The notes beneath the pieces were generated by a model. That model was not told the DNA's origin. It was given only the letters and a program-made list of their open reading frames with translations, and did not search any database. Shown here piece by piece: positions 49,384-58,007 of a DNA stretch of 64,000 nt. The DNA comes from Cellulomonas fengjieae (GTDB taxonomy: Bacteria > Actinomycetota > Actinomycetes > Actinomycetales > Cellulomonadaceae), in the NCBI RefSeq assembly GCF_018388465.1, contig NZ_CP074404.1, forward strand, positions 3,162,001-3,226,000, read 5' to 3'. The translations under genes and the position numbers were made by a program. Numbering within the stretch: position 1 is the first letter of the stretch; each line of letters starts with the position of its first letter.

Positions 49384-50418
49384 TCAGAGGACGACGACCG
49401 TCATCCCCGGGCCGCTCGACCCATCGCCCAGTGTCGCGAGCGCGGCAGGGGCCTCGTCGAGCCCGATGGTCCGGCCCACCAGGCGCGACGGGTCGAGCTC
49501 GCCGGACGCGATGCGGGCCAGCATCGCCGGGTACTCGTGGGCGGCCATGCCGTGGCTCCCGTACACCTCGAGCTCCCACGCGATGACCCTGCCCATGGGG
49601 AGCGGCGGTGAGGTGTCGTCCCCGAGCAGCAGGCCGACCTGCACGTGCCGACCGCGGCGACGCAGCGACAGCACAGAGGCGGTCGCGGTGGCCCGGCTGC
49701 CCAGGGCGTCGAGCGACACCGCGGCGCCCCCGCCGGTCAGCTCGTGGACCCGCGCGGCGACGTCGCCGGACCCGTCGAGCACCGCGGTCGCCCCCATCGC
49801 GAGCGCCGCGTCCCGCGCGGCCAGGGAGACGTCGACCGCGACCACCCGCGCACCGGCGGCGACGGCGACCATCACCGCCGACAGGCCGACGCCGCCGCAG
49901 CCGTGCACCGCCACCCATTCGCCCGCGGCGGCCCGACCGTGCACGGTGACCGCCCGGTAGGCGGTGGCGAACCGGCAGCCCAGGCCCGCGGCGGTGACGG
50001 GTGACATGCCGGGCGGCAGCCGCACCAGGTTCACGTCGGCGTGGTGGATCGCGACGCGCTCGGCGAAGGACCCGTCGTCGGTGAACCCCGGCTGGCGCTG
50101 GCGCTCGCACACCTGCTGCTCCCCCGCGACGCAGGCGGAGCACGTGCCGCAGGCGCACACGAACGGCACGGTGACCGCGTCGCCCACGGCCCAGGACCGC
50201 ACGAGGGGCCCCACCTCGGTGACGACGCCCGCCAGCTCGTGACCCGGGACGTGCGGCAGGTGGATGTCGTCGTCGTGCCCCTGCCAGCCGTGCCAGTCCG
50301 AGCGGCAGACGCCGGTGGCCGTGACCCGCAGGACCACCCCGTCGTCGGGACACGTCGGCGCGGGGACGTCCTGGACGGTCGGGAGGACGCCGAACGAGGA
50401 GATCACCACGGCACGCAT
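49384..50418 (-). CDS. Zinc-dependent alcohol dehydrogenase family protein
   Basis: A 344-residue MDR enzyme. The catalytic zinc ligands are Cys in GVCRSDWHGW and His-Glu in VPGHELAGVV; the structural zinc cysteines are CACGTCSACVAGEQQVC. The NAD(P) site is VHGCGGVGLSAVMVA. ATG 50418 is preferred over 50427 because AGGATGGG lies before it and MRAVVI is the usual start. The substrate cannot be assigned. It is 24 nt downstream of the amidohydrolase gene on the same strand and may be cotranscribed. Confidence 0.9.
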   Translation of the reverse strand: MRAVVISSFGVLPTVQDVPAPTCPDDGVVLRVTATGVCRSDWHGWQGHDDDIHLPHVPGHELAGVVTEVGPLVRSWAVGDAVTVPFVCACGTCSACVAGEQQVCERQRQPGFTDDGSFAERVAIHHADVNLVRLPPGMSPVTAAGLGCRFATAYRAVTVHGRAAAGEWVAVHGCGGVGLSAVMVAVAAGARVVAVDVSLAARDAALAMGATAVLDGSGDVAARVHELTGGGAAVSLDALGSRATATASVLSLRRRGRHVQVGLLLGDDTSPPLPMGRVIAWELEVYGSHGMAAHEYPAMLARIASGELDPSRLVGRTIGLDEAPAALATLGDGSSGPGMTVVVL

Positions 50419-50442
50419 GGCGCCCATCCTGGCGGACCGGCC

Positions 50443-51906
50443 TCAGAAGGTGCGATGCGTCCACCCGCCCGCGACCAGGGTGCCCGCCACGGGCATCCCA
50501 CGCAGCGGGGCGGTCAGCGGGTCGGCGTCGAGCACGACGAGGTCCGCGGGCCCGTCGACGGTCACGCCGAGCCCGCGGCCGTCGACGGAGGACTCGAGCG
50601 CGACCCGGCGGTCGAGCGCCTGCTCGGGGTGCCACGGCTCGCGGCCGTCGCGGGACCGGGTGACCGCGGCGTCGGCGGCGACCCAGGGATCGAGCGGTGC
50701 CACGGGCGCGTCCGACCCGAGGGCCAGCCGCACGCCGGCCCGGTGCAGCGCGTCGAACGCGAAGGCGCGCTCCGTGCGTCCGGCCCAGTACTGGTCGGCG
50801 ACGTCCCGGTCGTCCATCGCGTGCTCGGGCTGCACGCTCGCCACCACCCCGAGCTCCGCGAACCGTTCCACGTCGTCCCAGGTCACCAGCTGCGCGTGCT
50901 CGACCGACCCGGTCGCGCCGGACGAGGCGAAGGCGTCGAGGGCCAGGGCGTTCGCGGCGTCCCCGATCGCGTGGACCGCGCAGCGCAGGCCGTGCCGGGT
51001 GGCGTGCGCCATCAGGGGCACCAGCCGGGAGGGCGGCACGGTGAGCATGCCGCAGGCGCCGGCACCGGACACGCCGGCGTACGGCTCGTGGCAGTAGGCC
51101 GTCCTGGTGTTGAGCGATCCGTCGGTGATCACCTTCAGCGGACCCTGCTCGACCAGGGAGCCGGGGCCGCCCAGGCTGTCGCCCGTGTGCAGGTCCTCGC
51201 GCAGCACGCGGTCGAGGAAGTCCTCCCACACCCCGGCGCGCACGCGCAGCCGCGCCGGCGCCTGGGCGGTCCGCCGTCGCCACACCGCCAGGTTGTCGGC
51301 GATCTCGAGGTCCACCACACCGACCACGCCTCGCGCGGCGGCGGCGGCGCAGGCGTCGTCGACCAGCGCGTCCGCGATCGCGTCCGGCACCTGGTCGACC
51401 GCACCCTGCAGCGGCATCCACTCGGACTCGCGCAGCAGCCCCGTGGGGTGGTCGCCCACCCCGAGGAACCGCAGGCCCGCCGTCGAGGCCCAGGCGCAGT
51501 GCAGGTCGGCGGAGACGAGGACGACCGGCACGTCGCCCAGCGCGGCGTCCAGCAGTGCCGCGGTCGGGACGTCGGGCCAGAGCCCGTCGCGGAACCCGAA
51601 GCCGACGAGCGCGGTCCCGGCCGTCGGCGGCGGTGCGGCGGCGACGAGCGCGACGGCGTGCGCGGCGGACGTGGCCGCGGAGACGTCGAGCCGGCGCCGC
51701 GCGAGCGCCCACTGGGTCAGGTGGACGTGCGCGTCCCACAGGCCCGGCATCACCCAGCGGCCGTCGAGCGCCACCTGCGTGACGCGGTACGGGACACCGT
51801 CCGCGAGCCCGGGGCCCACGGCGGAGACCCGCCCGTCGCGCACCAGGATGTCGACAGGGGCGACGCCGTCGACCAGCCTGGCCTCGCGCAGCAGTACGGT
51901 CCGCAT
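50443..51906 (-). CDS. Amidohydrolase family protein (YtcJ-like)
   Basis: A 487-residue metal-dependent hydrolase of the amidohydrolase_3/YtcJ group. The first metal motif is PGLWDAHVHLTQWA; further signatures are VITDGSLNTRTAY, CAVHAIGDAANALALDAF, SVEHAQLV and RLALGSDAPVAPLDPW. It hydrolyses an amide or similar bond; YtcJ-type substrates are mostly unknown. Its ATG at 51906-51904 directly abuts the start codon of the divergent nuclease, and TACGGT (51918-51913, minus) lies 6 nt upstream, so the transcript is probably leaderless. Confidence 0.9.
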   Translation of the reverse strand: MRTVLLREARLVDGVAPVDILVRDGRVSAVGPGLADGVPYRVTQVALDGRWVMPGLWDAHVHLTQWALARRRLDVSAATSAAHAVALVAAAPPPTAGTALVGFGFRDGLWPDVPTAALLDAALGDVPVVLVSADLHCAWASTAGLRFLGVGDHPTGLLRESEWMPLQGAVDQVPDAIADALVDDACAAAAARGVVGVVDLEIADNLAVWRRRTAQAPARLRVRAGVWEDFLDRVLREDLHTGDSLGGPGSLVEQGPLKVITDGSLNTRTAYCHEPYAGVSGAGACGMLTVPPSRLVPLMAHATRHGLRCAVHAIGDAANALALDAFASSGATGSVEHAQLVTWDDVERFAELGVVASVQPEHAMDDRDVADQYWAGRTERAFAFDALHRAGVRLALGSDAPVAPLDPWVAADAAVTRSRDGREPWHPEQALDRRVALESSVDGRGLGVTVDGPADLVVLDADPLTAPLRGMPVAGTLVAGGWTHRTF

Positions 51907-51918
51907 GTGAGCACCGTA
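51895..51918. promoter_or_regulatory. Mirror-image leaderless promoters with abutting start codons
   Basis: TACGGT at 51895-51900 is followed by exactly 6 nt and then GTG 51907 on the plus strand. On the minus strand TACGGT (51918-51913) is followed by exactly 6 nt and then ATG 51906. Each -10 is inside the other gene. The two predicted transcription starts are adjacent bases. The 24-bp block with arms TACGGT and ACCGTA could also bind a dimeric regulator. Confidence 0.65.
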
Positions 51919-52680
51919 GAGGCCGGGTACGACCCGGCGTTCCTCGGCCCGCCGGTCCCGCTGCCGGTGCCGGCACAGACCGTCCGCGAGCTGCCGTCGA
52001 CGCACTTCACCGTGCTGCTCGACCCCGAACGCCGCCTCGCCGCGGCGACCGCCGTGAACATCGACGGCGCGCAGCTCGTGGACCTGGAGCGCGGCGACGA
52101 CTGGCACCTGGACGACCGTGTCCCGGCCTCGGAGCAGGCCGGACCGGAGCTCTACGCGGCCAACGACCTCGACCGCGGGCACCTGGTGCGTCGTCGGGAC
52201 CCGGTCTGGGGCGACCTCGCCGTCGCGCGGCGGGCCAACTTCGAGACGTTCGCGTACCCCAACGCCGCCCCGCAGGCCTCCGCGTTCAACCAGGGCGAGC
52301 TGCTCTGGGTCGGCCTCGAGGACCACGTGCTGGAGTACGCGCGGACGCTGGGCAACCGGCTCTCCGTGTTCACCGGGCCGGTGCTGGCCGACGACGACCC
52401 GCTCTACCGTGGCGTACGGATCCCGCGGATGTTCTGGAAGGTCGCCGCCTGGGCCTCGGGGGACGCGCTGCGGGCGACCGGGTTCGTCCTCGACCAGTCG
52501 GCCCTGGTCGCGGGGCTCCAGGCCGCCGACGAGGTCCCCGCGCTGGGCCCGTTCCGCACGTTCCAGGTACCGGTCGCGGACGTGGAGGAGCTCACCGGGC
52601 TGGACCTCGGCCCGCTGCGTGCCGCGGACGTGCTGGACCGCTGGGTTCCGCTGGCCAGCGTGCGGGACGTCCTTCTCTAG
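51907..52680 (+). CDS. DNA/RNA non-specific endonuclease
   Basis: A 257-residue PF01223-type nuclease. The active-site motif is DLDRGHLVRRRDPVWG (the DRGH motif with catalytic His), and Asn in FAYPNAAPQASAFNQGEL is the expected metal ligand region. The N-terminus EAGYDPAFLGPPVPLP is a family-typical lead-in; no signal peptide is present, so it appears cytoplasmic, unusual for a toxic nuclease and suggesting either tight control or restricted activity. GTG 51907 abuts the divergent amidohydrolase start. Its stop shares CTAG with the convergent ABC ATPase. Confidence 0.88.
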   Translation: MSTVEAGYDPAFLGPPVPLPVPAQTVRELPSTHFTVLLDPERRLAAATAVNIDGAQLVDLERGDDWHLDDRVPASEQAGPELYAANDLDRGHLVRRRDPVWGDLAVARRANFETFAYPNAAPQASAFNQGELLWVGLEDHVLEYARTLGNRLSVFTGPVLADDDPLYRGVRIPRMFWKVAAWASGDALRATGFVLDQSALVAGLQAADEVPALGPFRTFQVPVADVEELTGLDLGPLRAADVLDRWVPLASVRDVLL

Positions 52681-53477
52681 TGCCGGACGTGCGCGTCCCT
52701 GCGGGCGGGCACGACCATCGGCGTCCCGGTCTCGGGGTCCGGCACCACCCGACAGGTGAGCCCGAACACGTCCCGGACGCGGTCCTCGGTCACCACGTCG
52801 GCCGGGGGCCCCTGCGCGACGACCACGCCGTCCTTCATCGCGATCAGGTGGGTTGCGTACCGGGCGGCCTGGTTGAGGTCGTGCAGCACCGCGACCAGCG
52901 TGCGGCCCTCCTCGTGCAGCCGGGCGCACAGGTCCATGACCTCGAACTGGTGGGCGATGTCGAGGAACGTCGTCGGCTCGTCGAGCAGCAGCAGGTCGGT
53001 CTGCTGCGCCAGGGCCATGGCCAGCCAGACCCGCTGCCGCTGACCGCCGGACAGGTCGGACACATACCGGTCGCGCAGGTCCGCGACCTCGGTGGCGTCG
53101 AGAGCGTCCGCGACGGCGCGGGCGTCGGCGGCGGACCACTGCCGCAGCAGCCCCTGGTGCGGGTACCGTCCCCGCGCCACGAGATCGCCGACGGTGATGG
53201 ACTCCGGCGCGATCGGGCTCTGCGGCAGGAGCGCGAGCCGCCGGGCCACGTCCTTGCTCTTCATCGAGGCGATGGGGGTGCCTTCCAGCAGCACCCGGCC
53301 CGCGCGCGGCTTGAGGGTGCGGCCGAGCGCGCGCAGCAGCGTCGACTTGCCGCAGCCGTTGGGTCCGATGATCACCGTGAAGGACGCCCGCGGGATCTGC
53401 ACCGACAGGTCCCGGGCGACGACGAGCTGGTCGTAGGCCAGGGTGAGCCCCTCGGCCTGCAGCGGTGAACCGTTCAC
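52677..53477 (-). CDS. Siderophore ABC importer, ATP-binding protein (FepC type)
   Basis: A 266-residue ATPase. Walker A IIGPNGCGKSTLLRALGRTL, signature DLSGGQRQRVWLA, Walker B LLLLDEPTTFLDIAHQ. FTFLDIAHQ and the C-terminal FGLTCRVVPDP are typical of iron-siderophore importers. GTG 53477 overlaps the second permease stop by 4 nt. It is last in the operon SBP-permease-permease-ATPase under an iron box. Confidence 0.94.
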   Translation of the reverse strand: MNGSPLQAEGLTLAYDQLVVARDLSVQIPRASFTVIIGPNGCGKSTLLRALGRTLKPRAGRVLLEGTPIASMKSKDVARRLALLPQSPIAPESITVGDLVARGRYPHQGLLRQWSAADARAVADALDATEVADLRDRYVSDLSGGQRQRVWLAMALAQQTDLLLLDEPTTFLDIAHQFEVMDLCARLHEEGRTLVAVLHDLNQAARYATHLIAMKDGVVVAQGPPADVVTEDRVRDVFGLTCRVVPDPETGTPMVVPARRDAHVRH

Positions 53478-54502
53478 GCGGGACTCCTCCTCCACTCGCG
53501 GACCAGCAGGAACGCGAGGTAGATGCCGCCGAGCGCGGCGGTGACCACTCCCACGGGGTAGACGATGCCGGGGACTGCGTACTGCGCGACCAGGTCCGCG
53601 ACGACGAGCACCGCGGCGCCGCAGCAGGCGGCGGCGACCATCCCCGGTCCGGTCGAGCGGGTCAGCCGGCGCGCGATCTGTGGCGCGGTGAGCGCCACGA
53701 AGGCGATCGGGCCGCTCACGGTCACGGCGGCGGCGGTCAGCAGCACGCCGACGACGACGGCCCATGTGCGGACGCGGTCCGCGTGCACGCCGACGGCGAC
53801 CGCGACCTCGTCGCCCATCTCGACCAGCTGCAGCGGCCGGGTGAGCGCGAGCGCCGCGGGGAGCAGCACCGCGAGCGCCACGACGATCAGGAGCACCTCC
53901 GACCACGACCGCGCCGCCAGGCTGCCGTTGAGGTAGGCGGCGATGACCTGCGCGTCCTCCCGGGTGGCGCGCGCGAGCGCGAGCTGCACGAACGCGAGCG
54001 ACATCGCACCGACGGCGATGCCGACGACGACCATGCGCAACGGCGCGCGGAAGCCCGCCCCCGAGCCGAGGTAGACCGCGCCGATGGCGATCCCGGCGCC
54101 GATCAGCGCACCCACCGGGACCGGCAGCGTGCCCGGCCAGACGAGCCCCGCCGCCGCGGCCCCCGCGGCTGCCCCCGCGCCCAGCCCGATGACGTCCGGA
54201 CTGCCGAGGGGGTTGCGGGTGACCGACTGGAACATCGCCCCCGAGACGGCGAAGGCCGCCCCTGCGGCGGCGCCCACGAGCAGGCGCGGCAGGCGGTTGG
54301 TCCACAGGACCCAGTCCTGCGCCCGGGACCCGTTCCCGGCGACGACCGCCGGCAGCTCGGCGAGGGGGATGCCCAGCCGCCCGACGGTGAGCGTGACCAG
54401 CATGGCGCCGAGCGTGAGCGCGACCGCGGCCACGCAGACCACGACCGGGCGTCGGTGCCAGCGCACGACGACGCCGGGCCCGAGCGTCAGCACGGAGGTC
54501 AC
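53474..54502 (-). CDS. Siderophore ABC importer permease (FecCD family), second subunit
   Basis: A 342-residue FecCD permease with about nine helices. NRLPRLLVGAAAGAAFAVSG and FQSVTRNPLGSPDVIGLGAG are family signatures, with GPIAFVALTAPQIARRL as the ATPase-contact loop. It pairs with the next gene to form the channel. Its ATG 54502 overlaps the stop of the first permease by 4 nt. Confidence 0.93.
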   Translation of the reverse strand: MTSVLTLGPGVVVRWHRRPVVVCVAAVALTLGAMLVTLTVGRLGIPLAELPAVVAGNGSRAQDWVLWTNRLPRLLVGAAAGAAFAVSGAMFQSVTRNPLGSPDVIGLGAGAAAGAAAAGLVWPGTLPVPVGALIGAGIAIGAVYLGSGAGFRAPLRMVVVGIAVGAMSLAFVQLALARATREDAQVIAAYLNGSLAARSWSEVLLIVVALAVLLPAALALTRPLQLVEMGDEVAVAVGVHADRVRTWAVVVGVLLTAAAVTVSGPIAFVALTAPQIARRLTRSTGPGMVAAACCGAAVLVVADLVAQYAVPGIVYPVGVVTAALGGIYLAFLLVREWRRSPA

Positions 54503-55533
54503 AGGCCCACCCGCCCCTGGCGCACGGCGAGGATGAGGAACGGCGCACCGACGAACGCCGTGACGGCGCCGACCGGGAGCTCACCGGGGCGCGCCACGAC
54601 CCGGCCGAGGACGTCGGCCACCAGCAGCAGCACCGGGCCGAGCACGAGGCAGTAGGGCAGGAGCCAGCGGTGGTCGGCACCCGTGAACGAGCGCACGACG
54701 TGCGGGACGGCCAGGCCCACGAACGCGACCGGTCCGACGGCGGCCACGGCCGCGGCGCACAGCAGGGTCGCCCCGGCGGCACCGAGCAGGCGGGTCCGGC
54801 CGGCACGCAGCCCGAGCGAGACCGCGGCCTCGTCCCCGAGCGCCAGCGCGTTCAGCGGCCGGGCGAGGACCAGGCACAGCAGGAGGCCCACGACGACGAA
54901 CGGCAGCACGGCGTCGACGGTCGACTCGGGCCGGCCCGCGAGCGACCCGACCACCCAGAACCGGTAGGTGTCGAACACGGTGGGGTTGGCCAGGGTGATG
55001 GCCTCGACGACCGCCACGAGGACCGCGGAGACGGCCGCGCCGGCGAGCACGAGCCGCACGGGCGTCGCCCGTCGCCCGCCGGAGCCGATGAGGTACACGG
55101 CGAAGGCGGCCACCAGGGCACCCGGCACCGCCGCCCACACGGAGCGCCCGGCGGCACCGCCGAGCACGGCGGCCGTGGCGACCAGCGACGCCGACGCCCC
55201 CGCGTTGACGCCCAGCAGGCCGGGATCACCCAGGGGGTTGCGGGTCAGCCCCTGGATCACGACCCCCGCGACGGCGAGCGCCGCCCCGACGAGCAGCCCG
55301 AGCTGGGTGCGCGGGATCCGCGACGCGACGACCGTCGAGACGTAGGACCCGTCGGGCTGCCGCCAGGCGGACCAGACCTCGCCGAGGGGGACCGGCTTGG
55401 CGCCGACGGCGATGCTCAGGCCGACCACGAGCGTCAGCAGCGCGACCGCACCGACGAGCCCCAGGCCGAGCGCGAGCGCGCGCGAGCCCCGCACCCGGGT
55501 GGTGTGCGGGGCTCGCGCGACGGCGACGCTCAT
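54499..55533 (-). CDS. Siderophore ABC importer permease (FecCD family), first subunit
   Basis: A 344-residue FecCD permease. SRIPRTQLGLLVGAALAVAG and IQGLTRNPLGDPGLLGVNAG are the conserved cytoplasmic segments, and GPVAFVGLAVPHVVRSFTG is the coupling loop. ATG 55533 lies 16 nt after the binding-protein stop. The two permeases are about equally diverged, as in FepD/FepG pairs. Confidence 0.93.
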   Translation of the reverse strand: MSVAVARAPHTTRVRGSRALALGLGLVGAVALLTLVVGLSIAVGAKPVPLGEVWSAWRQPDGSYVSTVVASRIPRTQLGLLVGAALAVAGVVIQGLTRNPLGDPGLLGVNAGASASLVATAAVLGGAAGRSVWAAVPGALVAAFAVYLIGSGGRRATPVRLVLAGAAVSAVLVAVVEAITLANPTVFDTYRFWVVGSLAGRPESTVDAVLPFVVVGLLLCLVLARPLNALALGDEAAVSLGLRAGRTRLLGAAGATLLCAAAVAAVGPVAFVGLAVPHVVRSFTGADHRWLLPYCLVLGPVLLLVADVLGRVVARPGELPVGAVTAFVGAPFLILAVRQGRVGL

Positions 55534-55549
55534 GGACGGATCAGGCGTC

Positions 55550-56590
55550 TCAGCCCTGGACGTTCTGGGCGCCGGCCGTGATGAGCGGCAGGTACTCGTC
55601 GAGGGCCCACGGGACGCTCAGCGGGGTGGCCACGGAGACGGCCATGCCGAGCTTCGGGTCGAGCATCGGGACGTAGGCGCCGGACGCGAACGCGGGGATC
55701 TGGGCCCACAGCGGCTGCGCCTCGGTGGCGGCCTGCTCGTCCGCGTCGTTGAACCACGTGAACAGGAGCTGCGCGTCGTTCAGCTGGTCCGCGTTCTCCA
55801 GGCCGAGGGTCGCGACGAACGTCCCGGGCGAGGACGTCAGCGTCGACACCGACGGCGCCAGCTCCAGGCCGAGGCCCGTGAGCAGCTCGACCCGCGGGTC
55901 GCCGGGCAGGTACACCGACAGGGCACCCGGCTGGTCACCACCGAAGACGTAGGCGAAGGTCAGCCCCGCCAGCTCGGGGTTGGCGGCGGCGGCGTCGTCG
56001 ATCGCGGCCTGGCGCTCGGCGAGCAGCAGCTCGGCCTTCTCGGGCACGCCCAGCGCCTCGGCCGCGAGGTTCACCTGGTCCTCGAGCGAGGTCTGCCACG
56101 GCTCACCGGGGTAGGCCACGACCGGGACGAAGGCGGCGAGCTGGTCGTACGTCGCCTGGTCGATCCCGGACTGCGGGGCGAGCACCAGGTCCGGCTCGAG
56201 CGCGACGACCGCGTCGACGTCGAGCTCGGGGTACATCGCGATGGTCTCGGGCAGCTCGTCGCCTGCGGCCTCGACGGCCTCCCGGAACCACGGCTGGTAC
56301 CCCTCGGCGTCGCCGCCCCAGGTGTCCGACTCGATGCCGACCGGCGTCGTGCCCAGCGAGAACGCGATGTCGGCGGCGCCCCAGCCGAGCGCCACGACGC
56401 GCTCGGGCCTGGCGGGGATCTCCGCGGTGCCGAGAGCCGTCTCGATCGACACGGGGAAGGCGTCGGACGCCGCCGAGGTGTCGGCCGAGGGCTCCGTCGC
56501 GGTGTCGTCGGACGAGTCACCGCAGGCGGCGAGGGTGAGTGCGACTGCTGCGGCGGCTGCCACGGCTGTCACGCGACGGGCGATGCGCAC
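55550..56590 (-). CDS. Iron-siderophore-binding lipoprotein
   Basis: A 346-residue binding lipoprotein of the FepB/FhuD fold: lipobox LAAC with Cys23, a spacer rich in Asp/Ser/Thr, then RPERVVALGWGAADIAFSLG, LEPDLVLAPQSGID and the C-terminal lobe TFVATLGLENADQ. The siderophore is unknown. GTG 56590 has GGGAG 7 nt upstream. It is first in the importer operon and preceded by an iron box, so repression by IdeR/DmdR with Fe2+ is expected. No siderophore biosynthesis genes are in the window. Confidence 0.92.
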   Translation of the reverse strand: MRIARRVTAVAAAAAVALTLAACGDSSDDTATEPSADTSAASDAFPVSIETALGTAEIPARPERVVALGWGAADIAFSLGTTPVGIESDTWGGDAEGYQPWFREAVEAAGDELPETIAMYPELDVDAVVALEPDLVLAPQSGIDQATYDQLAAFVPVVAYPGEPWQTSLEDQVNLAAEALGVPEKAELLLAERQAAIDDAAAANPELAGLTFAYVFGGDQPGALSVYLPGDPRVELLTGLGLELAPSVSTLTSSPGTFVATLGLENADQLNDAQLLFTWFNDADEQAATEAQPLWAQIPAFASGAYVPMLDPKLGMAVSVATPLSVPWALDEYLPLITAGAQNVQG

Positions 56591-56619
56591 GGTGGTGCTC
56601 CCATTCGGTCAGGGTGGAA

Positions 56620-56638
56620 TGAGGCAAGCCTAACCTCT
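56620..56638 (-). promoter_or_regulatory. IdeR/DmdR-type iron box
   Basis: Minus strand AGAGGTTAGGCTTGCCTCA matches the consensus TTAGGTTAGSCTAACCTAA at about 14 of 19 positions, including the core AGGTTAG and GCCT. It lies 30 bp before the binding-protein start. Confidence 0.75.
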
Positions 56639-56678
56639 CCTCTCCGACGAGAAGCACGCCCCGAAGGGGCGACGCACG

Positions 56679-57581
56679 TCACACCGACAGGGTCGTCCCG
56701 GTGAGCCGCTCGTACGCGTCGAGATAGCGGTCGCGGGTGCGCGCCACGACGTCCGCGGGCAGGGACGGCGGGGTCGCGTCACCGGCCCGGTCCCACCCGG
56801 ACGCCGGTGAGGTCAGCCAGTCGCGGAGCACCTGCTTGTCGACGCTCGGCTGGGCGCGTCCGGGCCGCCACTCGTCCGCCGGCCAGAACCGGGAGGAGTC
56901 CGGCGTCAGCACCTCGTCACCCAGGGTGATCGCCCCGGTCGCGGGGTCGGTGCCGAACTCGAGCTTGGTGTCCGCCAGGATCACGCCGCGCTCGCGCGCG
57001 ATCGCCTCCGCGCGGCCGTAGACCGCGAGCGTGAGCGACCGCAGGGCCTCCGCGGTGTCGGCCCCGACCAGGGCGACCACCGAGTCGAACGGCACGTTCT
57101 CGTCGTGCGCCCCGAGCTCGGCCTTGGTCGCGGGGGTGAAGATCGGCTCGGGCAGCCGGGACCCGTCGACGAGCCCCGCCGGCAGGGCGATCCCGGTGAC
57201 CGACCCGGACACCCGGTACTCGGCCAGGCCGGACCCGGTGAGGTAGCCGCGCGCGACGCACTCGACCGGGAACATCTCCAGCCGACGGCAGACCATCGCG
57301 CGACCGGCGACAGCGGCCGGGACTTCGGTCGACACCACGTGGTTGGGCACCAGGTCCGCCAGCTGCTCGAACCACCACAGGCTCAGCTGCGTGAGGACGA
57401 CGCCCTTGCCGGGGATGCCCGGGGACAGCACGTGGTCGTAGGCCGACACCCGGTCGCTCGCGACGACGAGGACGACGTCACCGAGCCCGGCAGTCGACGC
57501 CGAGCCGTCCGGGACGTAGAGGTCGCGGACCTTTCCGGAGTAGGTGTGGGTCCAGCCCTCGAGCGGCGCGGCGGCAGTCAC
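56679..57581 (-). CDS. purC: SAICAR synthetase
   Basis: A 300-residue enzyme joining CAIR and aspartate with ATP. GWTHTYSGKVRDLY is the P-loop-like start, FPVECVARGYLTGSGLAEYR and LADTKLEFG are the classic signatures, and VDKQVLRDWLTSP and DRYLDAYERLTG close the protein. It is 18 nt downstream of the hypothetical gene in the purD operon. Length is typical of the monofunctional type. Confidence 0.95.
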   Translation of the reverse strand: MTAAAPLEGWTHTYSGKVRDLYVPDGSASTAGLGDVVLVVASDRVSAYDHVLSPGIPGKGVVLTQLSLWWFEQLADLVPNHVVSTEVPAAVAGRAMVCRRLEMFPVECVARGYLTGSGLAEYRVSGSVTGIALPAGLVDGSRLPEPIFTPATKAELGAHDENVPFDSVVALVGADTAEALRSLTLAVYGRAEAIARERGVILADTKLEFGTDPATGAITLGDEVLTPDSSRFWPADEWRPGRAQPSVDKQVLRDWLTSPASGWDRAGDATPPSLPADVVARTRDRYLDAYERLTGTTLSV

Positions 57582-57599
57582 GGCCCCTAGTGTGCCGGG

Positions 57600-58007
57600 T
57601 CAGACGAGGTCGTCTCCACCGTCGAGCCCGTCGGGGACGGGCAGCCCGACCAGCCGGACGAGCCGCTGCACCGTCTCCTCGACGAACGTGTCCTCGGGCT
57701 CGTCGACGTGCTCCTCGGCCAGCAGCCGCCGCACGTGCTTGGCCTCCACGTCGACCGCACCGACCAGCAGCGCCCACTCGGCGAAGGCCTCGGCCTCGGC
57801 ATCGAGGTCCACGGGGTCGCTCTCGGTCGGGTCGTCGAAGAAGTCCCGCGGCTGGAAGCCGAGGTAGAACCGACCTCGGCCCTCCGGCGCCGGGCGGTAG
57901 TCGACGGTGGCGATGTCGCCGTCCTGGACCTCGATGGCCAGGCTCGGGGTGACCGCGACGTCGCCGCCCCAGGTGCCGTCGCCGTACACGAACGTCGTGG
58001 TGCTCAT
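57600..58007 (-). CDS. Conserved-looking hypothetical protein between purD and purC
   Basis: A 135-residue acidic, soluble protein ([20 protein letters not shown] at the start; rich in Asp and Glu near the C-terminus). No catalytic motif or membrane segment is visible, and I do not recognise the family. Its ATG overlaps the purD stop by 4 nt and its stop lies 18 nt before purC, so it is translated from the purine operon. Codon use matches its neighbours. An accessory role near GAR or SAICAR synthesis is possible but unsupported. Confidence 0.75.
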   Translation of the reverse strand: MSTTTFVYGDGTWGGDVAVTPSLAIEVQDGDIATVDYRPAPEGRGRFYLGFQPRDFFDDPTESDPVDLDAEAEAFAEWALLVGAVDVEAKHVRRLLAEEHVDEPEDTFVEETVQRLVRLVGLPVPDGLDGGDDLV

